DNA from: Chloroflexota bacterium
GTDB lineage: Bacteria; Chloroflexota; UBA5177; JANWHV01
Direction: 5' to 3'
Length of the DNA: 8,281 nt
Assembly (NCBI GenBank): GCA_025924845.1
Contig: JAICHN010000234.1
Coordinates: 1-8,281 of the forward strand
Below the pieces are notes generated by a model. That model made no database searches and was not told where the DNA came from. It saw only the letters and a program-made list of their open reading frames with translations. The position numbers were made by a program, and so were the translations under genes. Position 1 is the stretch's first letter. Every line of letters starts with the position of its first letter. Shown piece after piece: positions 5,863-8,281 of the stretch.

Positions 5863-7487
5863 GCGAGTATGACGCCGTCGTGATTGGCGCGGGCGCCGCC
5901 GGCGGAATCGTGGCCTGTGTGCTGGCTGAGGCCGGTAAGCATGTATTGCTGCTGGAACGCGGCAGCAATCTCTCATATGCCCAGATCGGACGCGATCATC
6001 TCCGCAATCATCGCATTTCTCTCTATGGGCACAACACCGGTCCGGACCTGGAAGGCAATCCGCGTATCTTCGAGGATAGGCAAGGATGCGCTCATCTGGT
6101 GCGTCCGCACGAGCGCGACTATCACAACAATGCCATGACCGTGGGCGGCGGCACGAGGGTGTATGGCGCTCAGGCATGGCGCTTCCTGCCCGATGACTTT
6201 CACATGGCCTCGCGCTACGGCGTACCGGAGGGCAGCTCACTGGCCGACTGGCCCATCACTTACGAGGAACTCGAACCCTTCTATGCGCGCGCGGAGTGGG
6301 AGATCGGCGTGGCGGGCGATGCTTCCGCCAATCCGTTCCAGGGTCAACGCAGCTCGGGCTATCCAATGCCCCCAGTGCCGACCAATCCGCAACGAGTCCT
6401 ACTGTCTGCCGGTGCGGCCAGGCTCGGCATTACGGCCTTTGCCCCACCGTTGCTGATCAACACCGTCCCATTCAACGGTCGCCCCGCCTGTGTGCAATGC
6501 GGTATGTGCGTGGGTTTCGCCTGCCCCTCGGACGGCAAGAACGGGACACATAACACGGTGATTCCGCGGGCGTTGGCAACCGGACGTTGTGATCTGATCA
6601 CGGAGGCACAGGCTGAGCGGATCCTGACCGATCCTCGCGGCCGTGCCGCGGGAGTTTCCTACGTAGTTGCCGGTGAGCGTCGGGTAGTCAGGGCCGGAGT
6701 CACCGTCGTTTCCTGCGGCGCCATTGAGTCCGCTCGCCTGTTGTTGAATTCCGCCGACGACAAGCATCCTTACGGACTCGGCAACGATCACGATCAGGTG
6801 GGCCGTAATCTACACGGCCACTACTACCCCGGCGCCTTCGCGATCATGGCGGAGTCCTGTTACGACGGGAATGGCCCCGGCGTTTCCGTTGCCACCTGTG
6901 ACTTCAACCACGGCAACCGCGGCGTGATCGGCGGCGCCATGCTGGCCAATGAGTTCATCAAGCTACCGATCGCCTTCCAAAAGCAAGCATGGCCGCCGGA
7001 TGTGCCGCGTTGGGGATTGGCCGCGAAGCGCTTCATGCGCGAGAGCTACGCGCGGTCCGTACAGATCCAGGGTCCGGTTCAGGACATTCCAAATCTCCAA
7101 AGCCGCGTGACCCTCGATCCTCAAGTGTGCGATGCCCACGGCATCCCTGTAGCCCGACTGTCCGGCAGCGTACATCCGGAGACGCTGCGCACAGCCGACT
7201 TGATCCGCCACAAAGCGGAGGAATGGCTGCGTGCCTCCGGGGCGGCGCGGGTATGGAGTCGGTCTCCGAAGCCTATGCTATCCGCCGGCCAGCATCAAGC
7301 AGGCACCTGTCGGATGGGTAACGATCCGCGAACCAGCGTGACGGATAGTTGGGGACGCGTACATGGACACGAGAATTTGTTCGTGATCGATGGTTCGCTG
7401 CACGTAACCAACGGCGGCGTCAACCCGGTCTTGACGATCATGGCGCTGGCTTACCGAAACGCGGCGCAGGTATTGAACACGATGTAA
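5859..7487 (+). CDS. GMC-family FAD-dependent dehydrogenase, large subunit (gluconate/glucose dehydrogenase-like)
   Basis: This 542-residue flavoprotein probably oxidises a sugar, sugar acid or polyol. The FAD-binding Rossmann motif GAGAAG is at 10-15, with E33 (LLERG) for the ribose. HNNAMTVGGGTRVYG is the GMC glycine loop near the flavin. C211, C214, C217 and C222 (Cx2Cx2Cx4C) are followed by PSDGKNG; direct-electron-transfer FAD-glucose dehydrogenases hold a 3Fe-4S cluster in the equivalent region. The C-terminal GMC domain has H479 (QHQAGTCRMG) and N522 (NPVLTIMALA), matching the His/Asn catalytic pair of cholesterol-oxidase-type members, with VIDGSLHVTNGG between. No signal peptide is present. 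The GTG start follows GGAGG (5850-5854) and overlaps the small-subunit stop, so the pair is co-translated. The cytochrome c subunit usual in such complexes is absent here. The substrate cannot be read from the sequence; an oxidase or another sugar dehydrogenase cannot be excluded. Confidence 0.88.
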   Translation: MSEYDAVVIGAGAAGGIVACVLAEAGKHVLLLERGSNLSYAQIGRDHLRNHRISLYGHNTGPDLEGNPRIFEDRQGCAHLVRPHERDYHNNAMTVGGGTRVYGAQAWRFLPDDFHMASRYGVPEGSSLADWPITYEELEPFYARAEWEIGVAGDASANPFQGQRSSGYPMPPVPTNPQRVLLSAGAARLGITAFAPPLLINTVPFNGRPACVQCGMCVGFACPSDGKNGTHNTVIPRALATGRCDLITEAQAERILTDPRGRAAGVSYVVAGERRVVRAGVTVVSCGAIESARLLLNSADDKHPYGLGNDHDQVGRNLHGHYYPGAFAIMAESCYDGNGPGVSVATCDFNHGNRGVIGGAMLANEFIKLPIAFQKQAWPPDVPRWGLAAKRFMRESYARSVQIQGPVQDIPNLQSRVTLDPQVCDAHGIPVARLSGSVHPETLRTADLIRHKAEEWLRASGAARVWSRSPKPMLSAGQHQAGTCRMGNDPRTSVTDSWGRVHGHENLFVIDGSLHVTNGGVNPVLTIMALAYRNAAQVLNTM

Positions 7488-7510
7488 ACAACAAGCCGCA
7501 AGAGGATGTG

Positions 7511-8281
7511 ATGGCAACTATGATTAGCGGCAAGGCGCTTCAGGCACGTGGCTGGGCACCCGGATCTTTGCTGGGACTGGCCAAAAAGGCCGGCGCACGG
7601 CTCCTCGAACAGGGCTGGGAGCAGGAGGCGGTCCTTGATGCGCTTGATGCCGTACGCATGCAGCCGCTTTCCCATGAGGCAGACCCTGATCTGGGCGAAC
7701 TGGCCTCGGCGGTGCTCGCCGAGATGGCGCGCGACAAGAAAGCGGCGGCGCGGCGCTCCTTCGCTCTCCGCGACGATCCCATTCCTTATCGGATCTGGGG
7801 CCGAGCGGGGATCGATGAGGGCGCCATCGCCCAGATGGATCTGGCCATGCGCCTCCCCTCGGCGGTGGCGGGCGCTCTGATGGCCGACGCGCATATCGGC
7901 TACGGCCTCCCGGTTGGCGGCGCCTTCGCGCTCGACGCCGCGGTGAGTCCCGGCGCCGTCGGTCCCGATATCGGCTGCTCGGTCTATCTGTCCATCTTCG
8001 CTGCAACCCCGGAGGTGTTCGACGACCCGCGCCGCATTGACCTATTCCGCCGTGCCCTTACCGAGGGGGCGGTGTTTGGGGTGGGCGCGCAGTCGGATCC
8101 CCGCCGGCTGCCCGACCATGCCGTGCTTACGGATCCGGGATGGAACGATACCCCGCTCACCCGTAGCCTCCGCGCGAAGGGGGCCGCGCAACTGGGCCAG
8201 AGCGGCTCGGGCAATCATTTCGTGAGCCTGGGCGTCTTTGACCTGCTGGATGAGGTCGAGGGCGTGCCGCCTGGGCAGTAC
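7511..8281 (+). CDS. rtcB: RtcB-family RNA ligase-like protein, 3' end outside the window
   Basis: Of this gene, 257 codons are visible and the frame is open at the window end. Core RtcB features are MADAHIGYGLPVGG (D126, H128), AVGPDIGCS (D153, metal-binding C156) and QLGQSGSGNHF (N235, H236 as the next metal/GTP-site residues). Classical RtcB joins RNA 3'-phosphate or cyclic phosphate ends to 5'-OH ends using GTP and Mn2+. The guanylylated histidine would lie beyond the window, so activity cannot be judged. The core cysteine is at 156 against 78 in E. coli RtcB, so there are about 75-80 extra N-terminal residues. The segment ISGKALQARGWAPGSLLGL (5-23) resembles the GxxLxxxGxxPGxxxG element in the C-terminal region of tRNA nucleotidyltransferases. 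The sequence IGCS replaces the usual IGCG. The ATG follows GAGG (7502-7505). The gene begins 23 bases after the GMC gene with no visible terminator, so they probably share a transcript. Confidence 0.85.
   Translation, partial: MATMISGKALQARGWAPGSLLGLAKKAGARLLEQGWEQEAVLDALDAVRMQPLSHEADPDLGELASAVLAEMARDKKAAARRSFALRDDPIPYRIWGRAGIDEGAIAQMDLAMRLPSAVAGALMADAHIGYGLPVGGAFALDAAVSPGAVGPDIGCSVYLSIFAATPEVFDDPRRIDLFRRALTEGAVFGVGAQSDPRRLPDHAVLTDPGWNDTPLTRSLRAKGAAQLGQSGSGNHFVSLGVFDLLDEVEGVPPGQY

Noticed and set aside
5542..6240. Antisense open frame (232 codons) across the small subunit/GMC junction
   Set aside because: Its product is an arginine/proline-rich low-complexity string typical of GC-rich antisense frames, and it overlaps two supported genes.

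Overview
The window is a dense, GC-rich stretch of bacterial chromosome, all of it on the + strand. It has SD-led genes, frequent GTG/TTG starts, one near-consensus sigma70 promoter, and roughly 60-65% GC judged by eye. Nothing in it identifies a genus. The promoter type and gene families would suit a proteobacterium or a similar high-GC Gram-negative, but that is inference. I see no rRNA, tRNA, CRISPR, insertion sequence or phage gene.

Left part (1-3517): the 5'-truncated gene of a membrane protein that fuses a spermidine-synthase-like Rossmann domain to a multi-pass C-terminal domain. It is followed, after a 76-base gap, by a complete cytoplasmic GH36-type alpha-galactosidase that starts at a GTG.

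Middle (3514-4602): a LacI/GalR-family repressor with its own control region. A TTGACA-N17-TATCAT promoter has its -35 box laid over the stop codon of the alpha-galactosidase gene. Between that promoter and the SD sits a perfect 14-base palindrome with an AAAACGTTTT core, which looks like an operator. Autorepression is the simplest reading. The alpha-galactosidase next door suggests, without proving, that the inducer is a galactoside or its breakdown product.

Right part (4603-8281): after a 161-base gap holding an imperfect inverted repeat, four tightly packed genes follow. They encode a small DedA/VTT-like membrane protein; a gluconate-2-dehydrogenase-subunit-3-type small subunit; a GMC flavoprotein dehydrogenase whose start overlaps the small subunit's stop (GTGA); and, 23 bases further on, an RtcB-family protein cut by the window end. 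The two dehydrogenase genes resemble the gamma and alpha subunits of FAD-dependent sugar dehydrogenases. However, the small subunit has no Tat signal, no cytochrome c subunit is present, and the large subunit carries a four-cysteine cluster that probably binds an iron-sulfur centre.

Taken together the region suggests sugar catabolism: galactoside hydrolysis, a sugar-responsive repressor and a sugar or polyol dehydrogenase. The link of the dehydrogenase to an RNA-ligase-family protein with an unusual N-terminal extension is the least expected part of the layout.
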